5,844 bases of DNA from RGIG3009 sp964490085 (lineage in GTDB: Bacteria > Bacillota > Clostridia > Oscillospirales > Acutalibacteraceae): assembly GCA_964490085.1 (NCBI GenBank), contig CAZBAO010000087.1:1-5844 (forward strand). The letters are read 5' to 3'. Below, piece after piece: positions 1 through 5,398 of this stretch. Position 1 is the stretch's first letter, and every line of letters begins with the position of its first letter. The notes under the pieces were generated by a model. The model saw only the letters and a program-made list of their open reading frames with translations. It was not told the origin of the DNA and searched no databases. The position numbers and the translations under genes are program-made.

Positions 1-148
1 TTTTTGGTCCGGCAGTAAACGAAGCATACCAACTGGAAAGCAAAGTTGCAATATACGCAAGCCTTTTCAAGCTTTCAAGGTGTGCTTTCTCGCTCACGAT
101 CGAGTCGGGATACAAGAACATATGGTTAACACCTAAAATTACTGACAT
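1..148 (-). CDS. N-terminal fragment of an unidentified protein, possibly a TIM-barrel sugar isomerase/epimerase; runs off the window
   Basis: An open frame starts at ATG 148-146 and stays open for 49 codons to the window edge. It begins MSVILGVNHMFLYPDSIVSE and continues with a helix-like stretch (EKAHLESLKRLAYIATLL). The start overlaps the last 10 bases of the M55 gene, so the two are probably translationally coupled in one operon. Only a weak purine-rich stretch (AAAGAGATGG) precedes the ATG, which fits coupling rather than an independent strong site. The opening beta-strand (VILGVNHMFLYP) followed by a long helix resembles the start of xylose-isomerase-like TIM barrels (sugar phosphate isomerase/epimerase), but 49 residues cannot settle this. 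That the stretch is coding is fairly sure, from the intact frame, the operon-like overlap and the lack of any other gene here; the function is a guess. Confidence 0.6.
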   Translation of the reverse strand, partial: MSVILGVNHMFLYPDSIVSEKAHLESLKRLAYIATLLSSWYASFTAGPK

Positions 149-933
149 GCCGACACCATCTCTTTTTCATAACCAAGATATTCAGACCAGACCTGAAGTA
201 GGTTATCACCGCGCATCATCACGGTTTTATCATCAACAAACAGTTCGTGGTGCAACTCTTTCATCTTTTTGAGATAGTCGCAATCGGAGAACACGATTTT
301 GATCTCGTAGGGACCTTCCACCTTGAAGGGGGTTATATCTGTATTAACCGCCTTGCATGCCGCATCAAAAAGCAGCTTCTCGGTTTCGCTCGTGGACAGG
401 CAAACCGCCGTATCGGACGTAAGCGATTGTTTAACGGCGCAGGTAACGAGGTTCGGGATCAATACGCTTCCCTCTTCGCAGCCTTTGTCGTCTGCGCTGA
501 TAAATTTGAGTGGAACGCCCTGCTCACCCGCAAGCGCTGCTTCCATACCGATTTCGCCAACGAGGAGACCGTTCAAGTAAATGGCATCGTACTCACGCAG
601 ATAGCTGTGCGCAAGCAACGCTCCTGTGTGCTGCATGGTGTGAAGCCCCATTAAAAACAAGCCGTCAAAGTCTTCACCGCCGACGCCGCGCCAGCAATTT
701 CCAAGAATGGGTTTCCCCATCACCACGGGAACGTCGATTTGTTCAACGTCAACGTTTCTGCCGTCGGTGTGCATATCGTATACGACAGCTTCCGCACCCG
801 CCGCTTTGATACCGTTGAGCACCGCTTTCAGATCGTTCATCAGCATTTTTCTGCCAAATTCCGTATTTTCCGCTTGGGTGAACGTGGTAACACCCGTTAC
901 ACCCTCGATATCCGTCATAACCAAAAATTTCAC
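139..933 (-). CDS. M55 family metallopeptidase, DppA-like D-aminopeptidase
   Basis: The protein has 264 residues, close to Bacillus subtilis DppA (about 274). M55 enzymes are cytoplasmic zinc aminopeptidases that release N-terminal D-amino acids, such as D-Ala from D-Ala-D-Ala or D-Ala-Gly-Gly. The conserved metal-site pattern is visible: Asp8 and Glu10 in TDIEG, Asp53/His55 in YDMH, His98 in GLH, and Glu127 in VGEIG. His109 in AHS lies where the family's proposed catalytic histidine sits. The stretches NGLLVGEIGMEAALAG, SADDKG and LIPNLVTCAVKQ are typical of the family. There is no signal peptide. The start codon is GTG at 933-931, chosen because AAGGGGG at 941-947 precedes it by 7 bases. 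The gene overlaps the next gene downstream by 10 bases. Likely role: recycling or catabolism of D-amino-acid peptides. The family call is firm; the substrate is unknown. Confidence 0.92.
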   Translation of the reverse strand: MKFLVMTDIEGVTGVTTFTQAENTEFGRKMLMNDLKAVLNGIKAAGAEAVVYDMHTDGRNVDVEQIDVPVVMGKPILGNCWRGVGGEDFDGLFLMGLHTMQHTGALLAHSYLREYDAIYLNGLLVGEIGMEAALAGEQGVPLKFISADDKGCEEGSVLIPNLVTCAVKQSLTSDTAVCLSTSETEKLLFDAACKAVNTDITPFKVEGPYEIKIVFSDCDYLKKMKELHHELFVDDKTVMMRGDNLLQVWSEYLGYEKEMVSACQ

Positions 934-940
934 ATCGATA

Positions 941-947
941 CCCCCTT
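941..947 (-). promoter_or_regulatory. Ribosome binding site deciding the GTG start of the M55 gene
   Basis: AAGGGGG reads on the minus strand 7 bases before GTG 933-931. The AraC-family gene next door has the identical heptamer at the identical 7-base spacing, which supports both start choices. Confidence 0.8.
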
Positions 948-956
948 GTTATTTTC

Positions 957-984
957 ATTGTATCGACTTTTTCATCAAAAGCAA
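957..984 (-). promoter_or_regulatory. Probable sigma-A promoter of the M55 operon
   Basis: The -10 box TACAAT lies at 957-962 and a weak -35 box TTGCTT at 979-984, with a 16-base spacer. A good -10 with a poor -35 is typical of activator-dependent promoters. The candidate AraC half-sites at 988-1015 sit directly upstream. The regulator gene's terminator at 1029-1052 argues that the M55 operon needs its own promoter. No transcript data support it. Confidence 0.5.
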
Positions 985-987
985 GAA

Positions 988-1015
988 GATGTCCGTTATT
1001 CACACACGACGTCCG
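988..1015 (-). promoter_or_regulatory. Candidate AraC-type operator: two direct CGGACRTC half-sites 20 bp apart
   Basis: On the minus strand CGGACGTC (1008-1015) and CGGACATC (988-995) are direct repeats with 7 of 8 bases identical and a 20-bp period, about two helical turns. AraC-family proteins bind such directly repeated half-sites, often abutting the -35 box as here (the -35 box ends at 984). The regulator gene lies immediately upstream. The repeat is seen in the sequence; binding is inferred. Confidence 0.45.
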
Positions 1016-1028
1016 ATATTTACCCCCT

Positions 1029-1052
1029 AAAAAGCAAGGCACCCAATGCCTT
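1029..1052 (-). terminator. Intrinsic terminator of the AraC-family regulator gene
   Basis: On the minus strand AAGGCA (1041-1036 side paired with 1047-1052) forms a 6-bp stem with TGCCTT around a 5-base loop, followed by GC and five T (1029-1033). The stem overlaps the regulator's TAA stop codon at 1051-1053. The stem is short but sits exactly at the end of the gene. Confidence 0.6.
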
Positions 1053-1893
1053 ATTGTGCATTCGATGCCCGTAATTCTGACGGTGTCTGCCCCGTCATGC
1101 GAATTATAAATTTGCCGAAATAGCGAACGTCCGAAAATCCCAGTTTGTCCGCGATCTTCTTTTGTGATAAGTCGGTTTCGCGCAGCAATGCAACAGCGGA
1201 GTCCGTCTTGCTTTTATGAATGAAATCCAACAGACTCATTCCTTCGTATTGCTTAAACAGTCTGCCGAGTTGTTTGACACTCACGTGGCAGTACCGCGCC
1301 ACCTCTTCACACGTGAAAAAGTTCTCGCTGTTATCCGTCACGTATTTTTTTGCCTTGGTGACGCGCAGATCCCCTGCTCGCTCTACGGCTTGCTCCGACC
1401 GCGTACAGCCGACGGTTTCTGCAAGCAGAAAAAGCAAGTTGTAAAGCGTATGCATTACGCGTTCGGTTTTGTAGCAACCCTTTTGTTCCGCCTCGTCAAA
1501 CAAAGTTTCGATCACTTTCTGCATGGTTTCGTTGATAGAATAGACGTTGCCTGTGATTTCGTCGAGTTTTCGTAAAACGTCTTCCGCGTCGGAAACCTCA
1601 AAAGCCACCGTCAGTTTCAAAAAATCTTCGCTGCAACTCTCCACGCGATGCAAACGTTTATGATGAACAACGATAAACTGCCCCTCGCAAACGCTGACGC
1701 TTTCCTCTCCCACGCCATAACCGACGCATCCGCGAAGAATGAAGTGGACTTCGCAAAACGAATGGTTATGGAACGTGTAGGTAAGCGTGTCGCGATTTTG
1801 TGCGGATGAAACGTTCGCCCAACAAACATGAAACGGGGCGCCTTTGGCAGTAGCGTTTAGAAAGTCAATACCATTTAAGGAAGTGACGTTCAT
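1051..1893 (-). CDS. AraC/XylS-family transcriptional regulator with N-terminal cupin-like domain
   Basis: This is a 280-residue cytoplasmic DNA-binding regulator of the usual AraC-family length. Residues about 20-100 look like the cupin ligand-binding domain, with FHNHSFCEVHFILRG (His42, His44, Glu48) and a following GQFIVVHHKRLHRVE strand pair. Residues about 176-276 form the double helix-turn-helix: first helix pair near CEEVARYCHVSVKQLGRLFK (195-214), second near KKIADKLGFSDVRYFGKFI (245-263), ending in the conserved TGQTPSELR. The start is ATG 1893-1891, preceded at 7 bases by AAGGGGG (1901-1907). A longer reading from TTG 1947 is unlikely because it would begin inside the -35 box and translate the promoter. 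The gene has its own promoter and terminator. It probably senses a small sugar-like or related molecule and activates neighbouring catabolic genes; the ligand is unknown. Confidence 0.93.
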   Translation of the reverse strand: MNVTSLNGIDFLNATAKGAPFHVCWANVSSAQNRDTLTYTFHNHSFCEVHFILRGCVGYGVGEESVSVCEGQFIVVHHKRLHRVESCSEDFLKLTVAFEVSDAEDVLRKLDEITGNVYSINETMQKVIETLFDEAEQKGCYKTERVMHTLYNLLFLLAETVGCTRSEQAVERAGDLRVTKAKKYVTDNSENFFTCEEVARYCHVSVKQLGRLFKQYEGMSLLDFIHKSKTDSAVALLRETDLSQKKIADKLGFSDVRYFGKFIIRMTGQTPSELRASNAQ

Positions 1894-1918
1894 GTCATAT
1901 CCCCCTTCCCTTGGTAGT

Positions 1919-1947
1919 ATTATACTTGCAAACGAAAATCTCGTCAA
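1919..1947 (-). promoter_or_regulatory. Near-consensus sigma-A promoter of the AraC-family gene
   Basis: TTGACG (1942-1947) and a perfect TATAAT (1919-1924) are separated by 17 bases. The expected transcription start is near 1912, leaving a leader of about 20 bases that carries the ribosome binding site at 1901-1907. A single CGGACA (1953-1958), matching the half-sites found at the other promoters, lies just upstream of the -35 box. Confidence 0.88.
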
Positions 1948-1991
1948 TGTTTTGTCCGCTTTTTGCGCTTTGTTTTGGCTTGTAGAATTAT

Positions 1992-2026
1992 AAAAGGGCG
2001 CGCAGAAAATTTCTGCGCGCCCTTTT
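1992..2026 (-). terminator. Strong intrinsic terminator of the DUF5107-amidohydrolase operon
   Basis: A near-perfect inverted repeat pairs AAAAGGGCGCGCAGAAA (1992-2008) with its complement (2010-2026), giving up to 17 bp with a one-base centre or a practical loop of about 5-7 bases. T-runs lie on both strands. On the minus strand it falls just beyond the reconstructed hydrolase stop codon at 2033-2035, so it most likely ends that operon. It may also work in the other direction. Confidence 0.85.
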
Positions 2027-2042
2027 TGCTATTTATTCTCCT

Positions 2043-2058
2043 ACCATCGGGATCTTTT
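2043..2058. repeat. 16-base duplication made by contig ends flanking the gap (copy at 2131-2146)
   Basis: The bases from 2043 to 2058 (ACCATCGGGATCTTTT) recur exactly at 2131-2146, on the other side of the N run and adapter. Both copies encode the same residues (KIPMV) of the hydrolase C-terminus on the minus strand. This is an unmerged overlap between two contig ends, not a biological repeat. Confidence 0.9.
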
Positions 2059-2130
2059 NNNNNNNNNNGATCGGAAGAGAGACGGGTAGGGAAAGAGTGT
2101 AGATCTGGGTGGTCGCCGTATTATTAAAAA
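2059..2130. other. Assembly artefact: ten-N scaffold gap, Illumina adapter and poly-A read-through
   Basis: Ten N (2059-2068) are followed by 57 bases (2069-2125) that match the reverse complement of the Illumina TruSeq/P5 adapter as I remember it, with about 5 mismatches. Landmarks are GATCGGAAGAG, TAGGGAAAGAGTGTAGATCT and GGTGGTCGCCGTAT. Five A follow (2126-2130), as is usual when a read runs past the adapter end. None of this is genomic DNA. Confidence 0.96.
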
Positions 2131-2972
2131 ACCATCGGGATCTTTTTTACCGGTTCTTCATCAGACAAACCGAGGAAACGCAAGAAGTTTTTGCCGTACA
2201 CATGATCCTTGAAATCTTCGACGTCTTCGGGAATGAACTTATCATATAAAGCGTTGTCACGTTCCTGCCACTCTTTGCTCCAGTTTACATTGTACTGTGC
2301 CGTGCTGCTGTCGGTGCCGAACATCAGGTTATACCGCAGCTCGTAATCACTGCAAAGCAAACGGCGGAACACGTCCTCACGGTACACTCTGGGGGTGCCG
2401 GGGGTCACGTCAATAAACATCTCACAGCTCAGATCCGGACGTCGGAAATACGCGTTATTAAACTTGCCGTACACCGCGATGCATTCATCGTACCACGGCC
2501 ATGAAATATGTGCCAGACAAAAACGCAGCTTGGGAATATCCAAGAGCGCTTCAAAGTTGCCGGGGCGGTTGTAGTTGGCGGAATTCATACCGTCCCACAA
2601 TATGCCGCTGTGGAACAGCACCGGCTTGTTATGGGAGGCGATCTTTTCCAAAACGTCCATTGATTCCCTACAGCCGGGATAGTAATTGCTGCAGATCATT
2701 TTAAAGCCGAGGAAGCCGCGCTCTACCGCCATGTCGACCTGTTCAAGCGCGCCCTCTTCCAACGGATTGATCCAATAAAACGGGAACAGTGTTTTTTCGC
2801 CGGCACAGATGTTGATCGTATTTGCCATGCGCGCTTCGGGTGAAACATCGGACGTTAACGGGTTAGGTGACAAAATCGCCGCACCGTCCATGCCCGCCGC
2901 CTTCAACTCTTTCATAAAGACTCGTTGGTCAAAAGTGCCCATTGACGAATGAACGTGACAATCAATTTTCAT
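2124..2972 (-). CDS. Amidohydrolase_2-type metal-dependent hydrolase (TIM barrel); 3' end corrupted by adapter, true stop probably 2033-2035
   Basis: As read, 282 residues. It begins MKIDCHVHSSMG, with the HxH metal motif (His6, His8) of the amidohydrolase superfamily. Further conserved points are His121 in LFHSG, His155 in CLAHISWP and Asp221 in MFGTDSS, in the order expected for COG2159/amidohydrolase_2 hydrolases and decarboxylases. There is no signal peptide. ATG 2972-2970 is chosen because AAGGAG lies 10 bases upstream and the HxH strand normally sits at the very N-terminus. A longer frame reaching 3179 would run through the intergenic hairpin and into the upstream gene. The apparent stop at 2124-2126 comes from adapter sequence. 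Joining the duplicated 16-mers instead gives a C-terminus ending KKIPMVGE with TAA at 2033-2035, about 283 residues, directly before the terminator. It lies 70 bases after the DUF5107 gene, probably in the same operon. The substrate is unknown. Confidence 0.88.
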   Translation of the reverse strand: MKIDCHVHSSMGTFDQRVFMKELKAAGMDGAAILSPNPLTSDVSPEARMANTINICAGEKTLFPFYWINPLEEGALEQVDMAVERGFLGFKMICSNYYPGCRESMDVLEKIASHNKPVLFHSGILWDGMNSANYNRPGNFEALLDIPKLRFCLAHISWPWYDECIAVYGKFNNAYFRRPDLSCEMFIDVTPGTPRVYREDVFRRLLCSDYELRYNLMFGTDSSTAQYNVNWSKEWQERDNALYDKFIPEDVEDFKDHVYGKNFLRFLGLSDEEPVKKIPMVF

Positions 2973-2998
2973 AATGGCAACACTCCTTGTTTGACGGC

Positions 2999-3033
2999 AA
3001 AGGGCGTTCCCGATCAACCCGAGAACGCCTTTT
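2999..3033 (-). terminator. Intergenic hairpin between the DUF5107 and hydrolase genes; weak terminator or mRNA-processing stem
   Basis: GGCGTTC (3003-3009) pairs with GAACGCC (3023-3029), extended by A-T and G-T pairs, around a 13-base loop. On the minus strand only three T follow the stem, so read-through into the hydrolase gene is likely and the stem may mainly lower its expression or protect the upstream message. The better T-run (five T) is on the plus strand, where I see no gene that needs it. Confidence 0.5.
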
Positions 3034-3042
3034 TGCAATACA

Positions 3043-5028
3043 TTATTTTTTGTTAAAGAGTCTAAAATCGATCTTTTGAGGCACTTCGACATCCTCAGCC
3101 GCAATTTCTTTACCCTCAACTTTTGCGAGTTCCTGAATGGCGCGAATATAGCCGTTGGTAATGGTTTCGTCACCTTCACGGATATCCATAATGTACAAGC
3201 CGCCGTCCTGCTCCAAGATCTCTTTACATTCAGCGGGTCTGCCGATGTACGCCAGTGCCGCTGCGTGATAACCCATGACGTAGTGATCCTGCTTGCATTC
3301 CTCAGTCAGCGACTCATAGATCTCGTCCGATGCCGCATATTGCTTAAAGTGGCCGCACAGCTTCATGGATTCCTTAGCAAGATTCAGGTCGCCGTTGTTC
3401 ATCTTAACAGATTGCGTCAAAGCAACAGCGGCCTCTTCGCACTCGCCAAGCGAGAACAACGAGCAAGCAAGTGCGTGGTAGCCCCACGTGCTGGGACACA
3501 AGGCGACGGATTTTTCGAGCGCTTCCACTGCCAAGTAAAACTCGCGCCTTGCGTAATAACAAAGTCCCATATTGTACCACGCATACCAGTTGTCTTTATC
3601 GGCACCGCGCACCGCTTTTTTGAGCAGATCAAACCATTCTTCCTGAACCATATACGAGGCAGGTGCTTTCATCGGATCGGGTTCGTCCAACTTACCGGTT
3701 TTGAGGAAATTGTACCAAACCATTTGCGCCTCTTCCATTTCGCCGAAGCACAGATTCAGTGACATCGGCTTTTGACCGATGGCGACGCGCAGTTCGTTAT
3801 CCAACGTTCCCCACGGATAGCCCTTATACGAATATTCCACCGGTTTGAGGGAGTCGACCTTACGGCTTGCGAGCATCTCGTCCAAAACGGATTCGGGCAA
3901 TTTCTCATCGATCCAGTTTTCTACGTTACGGCGCGCATCGTCCCAATCGCCGTGAACGGCTTTGGGATCGATTTCAATCGGGGTATACGCCTCAATCCAT
4001 TCCAAAGCGGAGCAGGGCGGGAACGGAAAGCTTTCTTGCTGGGTATAACGCAGGCCCGCTTGGATCTCCAAATACGGTTTGCCTTCTTCGTTCGTCAACT
4101 GTTTTTGCCAGTTTTGACCGCCTTCGCTCATACCCCACACGAACATCTTACGGCCTTTCAGCAGGCGCGTAGAAGAGTGGATCAAGCCGTAGCCGTCTTT
4201 GTAGATACACGCTTCAAATTTGCGTTTGTCATCGGGAATCTTGTAGAAGTCGTCGTTGGCATCCTGATGATTCGTGGCATACGTCGTATCAAAACCGTCA
4301 CGCATCGGCAACTGTGTCTTATAGATCGACGCGCCAAAGCCGTGGTTAACGTACGTTTCAGTAGCGGGAACGACCACACGGCAGCCCTCTTCTTGATCCA
4401 TGGCAATGGTGCTCCACCAGTAGATCGGCGTTACACGCTCGTTAGCGTTGACCAAACGTACACGCGAGAACAACGTGTCGCTGTCATGCGGCAGGAAGAA
4501 ATCCATCTGATACGTAATATCACGGCAACGCTCGAAGGCGTACAAACGAAGAGCAGGCGAGCCGTCCTCCGAGACATACTCAGCACCGTACATTTTATCG
4601 CTCGATAAAGGATGATGACCGGGGGCACCGCAGTTCCATTCCACACCACCGGAGAACCACGCGTTACGCACGGCAATGTTACACGGACGGAACACCGAGT
4701 TCTTGCCGATGAGGTCTCTCCCCTTTTTCTTATCGTACAACGACCATAAACGGCCGCCGAGCGACGGTAAGAAAGTGGCTTTCAGGTAATCGTTCTCCAG
4801 AATATAGGCGTCAAATTCACGCGGTTCCTCCGTGTGATCGTAATCACCTTGCGTGGTATACGGCAATCCGTGTTTCTCCGAACCATAGCCCAGATACAGA
4901 CCTTCTGTTTCGGCAATCGTGATTTTTTTCTTGGGAGTGATAAGCGGGTGGAACAAAATCGGGTACTTGCCCGCTCCTCCTAATCTTCCTCCGGGAATCG
5001 TGATTTTGGTAAGTTCTAATGTTGTCAT
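3043..5028 (-). CDS. DUF5107 mutarotase-like protein with C-terminal TPR repeats
   Basis: The protein has 661 residues, no signal peptide and no membrane helix, so it is probably cytoplasmic. Residues about 30-350 look like a DUF5107 domain, a beta-sandwich related to galactose mutarotases: NDYLKATFLPSLGGRLWSLYD (79-99), the FSGGVEWNCGAPGHHP motif (125-140, the counterpart of the family's GGIEFNWP-HH signature), then VTPIYWWSTIAM and PCSALEWIEAYTP. Residues about 480-600 carry two or three TPR-like helical repeats (WYAWYNMGLCYYARREFYLA, then STWGYHALACSLFSLGE). Many DUF5107-TPR proteins I recall are longer, near 1000 residues, so this is a compact version. Such proteins occur in carbohydrate-use loci and are thought to bind or process sugars; no reaction can be assigned. 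Start ATG 5028-5026 follows GAGGG at about 7 bases. It is first in an operon with the amidohydrolase. Confidence 0.88.
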   Translation of the reverse strand: MTTLELTKITIPGGRLGGAGKYPILFHPLITPKKKITIAETEGLYLGYGSEKHGLPYTTQGDYDHTEEPREFDAYILENDYLKATFLPSLGGRLWSLYDKKKGRDLIGKNSVFRPCNIAVRNAWFSGGVEWNCGAPGHHPLSSDKMYGAEYVSEDGSPALRLYAFERCRDITYQMDFFLPHDSDTLFSRVRLVNANERVTPIYWWSTIAMDQEEGCRVVVPATETYVNHGFGASIYKTQLPMRDGFDTTYATNHQDANDDFYKIPDDKRKFEACIYKDGYGLIHSSTRLLKGRKMFVWGMSEGGQNWQKQLTNEEGKPYLEIQAGLRYTQQESFPFPPCSALEWIEAYTPIEIDPKAVHGDWDDARRNVENWIDEKLPESVLDEMLASRKVDSLKPVEYSYKGYPWGTLDNELRVAIGQKPMSLNLCFGEMEEAQMVWYNFLKTGKLDEPDPMKAPASYMVQEEWFDLLKKAVRGADKDNWYAWYNMGLCYYARREFYLAVEALEKSVALCPSTWGYHALACSLFSLGECEEAAVALTQSVKMNNGDLNLAKESMKLCGHFKQYAASDEIYESLTEECKQDHYVMGYHAAALAYIGRPAECKEILEQDGGLYIMDIREGDETITNGYIRAIQELAKVEGKEIAAEDVEVPQKIDFRLFNKK

Positions 5029-5063
5029 TGCTTTCCCTCATTTCACATTACTGTCGTACTTTC

Positions 5064-5092
5064 AGCATAGCATCTCTTTTGCTCGGTTTCAA
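5064..5092 (-). promoter_or_regulatory. Sigma-A promoter of the DUF5107-amidohydrolase operon
   Basis: TTGAAA (5087-5092) and TATGCT (5064-5069) are separated by 17 bases. The predicted leader is about 28 bases and contains the GAGGG ribosome binding site before ATG 5028. A terminator for the upstream gene lies at 5145-5169, so a fresh promoter is expected here. Confidence 0.7.
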
Positions 5093-5102
5093 TGCGAAAT
5101 CA

Positions 5103-5127
5103 GTCCAAAGTTTGTCTTTTTTGTCCA
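5103..5127 (-). promoter_or_regulatory. Candidate operator: two TGGAC half-sites 20 bp apart upstream of the DUF5107 promoter
   Basis: On the minus strand TGGAC occurs at 5123-5127 and again at 5103-5107, exactly 20 bp apart, ending 10 bases before the -35 box. The same core (GGAC) and period occur at the M55 promoter (988-1015). A related GGACAAAA stretch also lies upstream of the AraC-family promoter. The motif is short, so chance is possible. Confidence 0.35.
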
Positions 5128-5144
5128 TATTTGAAAACAAAATC

Positions 5145-5169
5145 AAAAAGCCGCCCGAACCGCGGCTTT
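5145..5169 (-). terminator. Intrinsic terminator after the small PQ-loop-like gene
   Basis: AAAGCCGC (minus strand, 5169-5162) pairs with GCGGCTTT (5154-5147) around a 7-base loop, followed on the minus strand by a T-run (5145-5149) and a further T-rich stretch. It starts 14 bases after the TAG stop at 5184-5186. Confidence 0.85.
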
Positions 5170-5183
5170 GAGAAATGGGTTCG

Positions 5184-5345
5184 CTATTTGTTGCTGGCTT
5201 TGTCCAAGCGGTAAATTCGCGCATAGAAACACAGAAAACCGAGGCTTTTTCCTTTGGTTGTCCGTGCTCTGTACGATTTGTACACATTCATCGGCCACGA
5301 GCCACCAAAGCTGAGAATCATAACAATTTCAAACAATTCTGACAT
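5184..5345 (-). CDS. Small PQ-loop/SemiSWEET-like membrane protein, apparently with an internal deletion
   Basis: This frame gives 53 residues from ATG 5345 (56 from ATG 5354). The N-terminal part, MSELFEIVMILSFGGSWPMN, then VYKSYRARTTKGKSLGFL, closely resembles, from memory, the first membrane helix and following loop of small Firmicute proteins (about 85-100 residues, three helices, PQ-loop-like SWP motif). The C-terminal part, CFYARIYRLDKASNK, resembles the end of the last helix and the tail (YFRNRRLDK type). The middle 40-50 residues, holding most of two helices, seem to be missing in frame. The gene has a -10 box upstream, an AAAGGGG ribosome binding site at 5357-5363 and a terminator right after its TAG, so it sits in a normal transcription unit. 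The downstream ATG is preferred because the upstream one is only 2 bases from the ribosome binding site. A deletion, an assembly collapse or a genuine mini-protein are all possible. Confidence 0.7.
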   Translation of the reverse strand: MSELFEIVMILSFGGSWPMNVYKSYRARTTKGKSLGFLCFYARIYRLDKASNK

Positions 5346-5369
5346 GATTTCCATTTCCCCTTTGGTTTG

Positions 5370-5398
5370 ATTATATGGTTGTGTTAAGTTAGGGACAA
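5370..5398 (-). promoter_or_regulatory. Promoter of the small PQ-loop-like gene
   Basis: A perfect TATAAT (5370-5375) stands 17 bases downstream of TTGTCC (5393-5398). The -35 box lies within the last codons of the DUF559 frame. The predicted start near 5363 places the AAAGGGG ribosome binding site at the very 5' end of the message. Confidence 0.55.

Noticed and set aside
247..1074. Several plus-strand open frames opposite the M55 gene
   Set aside because: The composition is low in recognisable motifs, and the minus strand carries a clear M55 enzyme with catalytic residues and a ribosome binding site.
1894..1947. N-terminal extension of the AraC-family protein from TTG 1947
   Set aside because: The TTG is part of the -35 box (1942-1947), so this region is promoter and leader; ATG 1893 has a strong ribosome binding site.
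2043..2146. Biological direct repeat or insertion site around 2043-2146
   Set aside because: The intervening sequence is an N run plus adapter, so the duplication is an assembly overlap.
2973..3179. N-terminal extension of the amidohydrolase to position 3179
   Set aside because: It would translate the intergenic hairpin and overlap the end of the DUF5107 gene; the HxH motif and AAGGAG favour ATG 2972.
3772..4608. Long open frame on the plus strand (278 codons) opposite the DUF5107 gene
   Set aside because: It lies entirely antisense to a well-supported coding gene, has no recognisable domain and no convincing ribosome binding site; it is a by-product of codon usage.
5048..5287. 79-codon minus-strand frame upstream of the DUF5107 gene
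   Set aside because: It runs through the terminator at 5145-5169 and the promoter at 5064-5092, and it overlaps the better-supported small PQ-loop-like gene in another frame.
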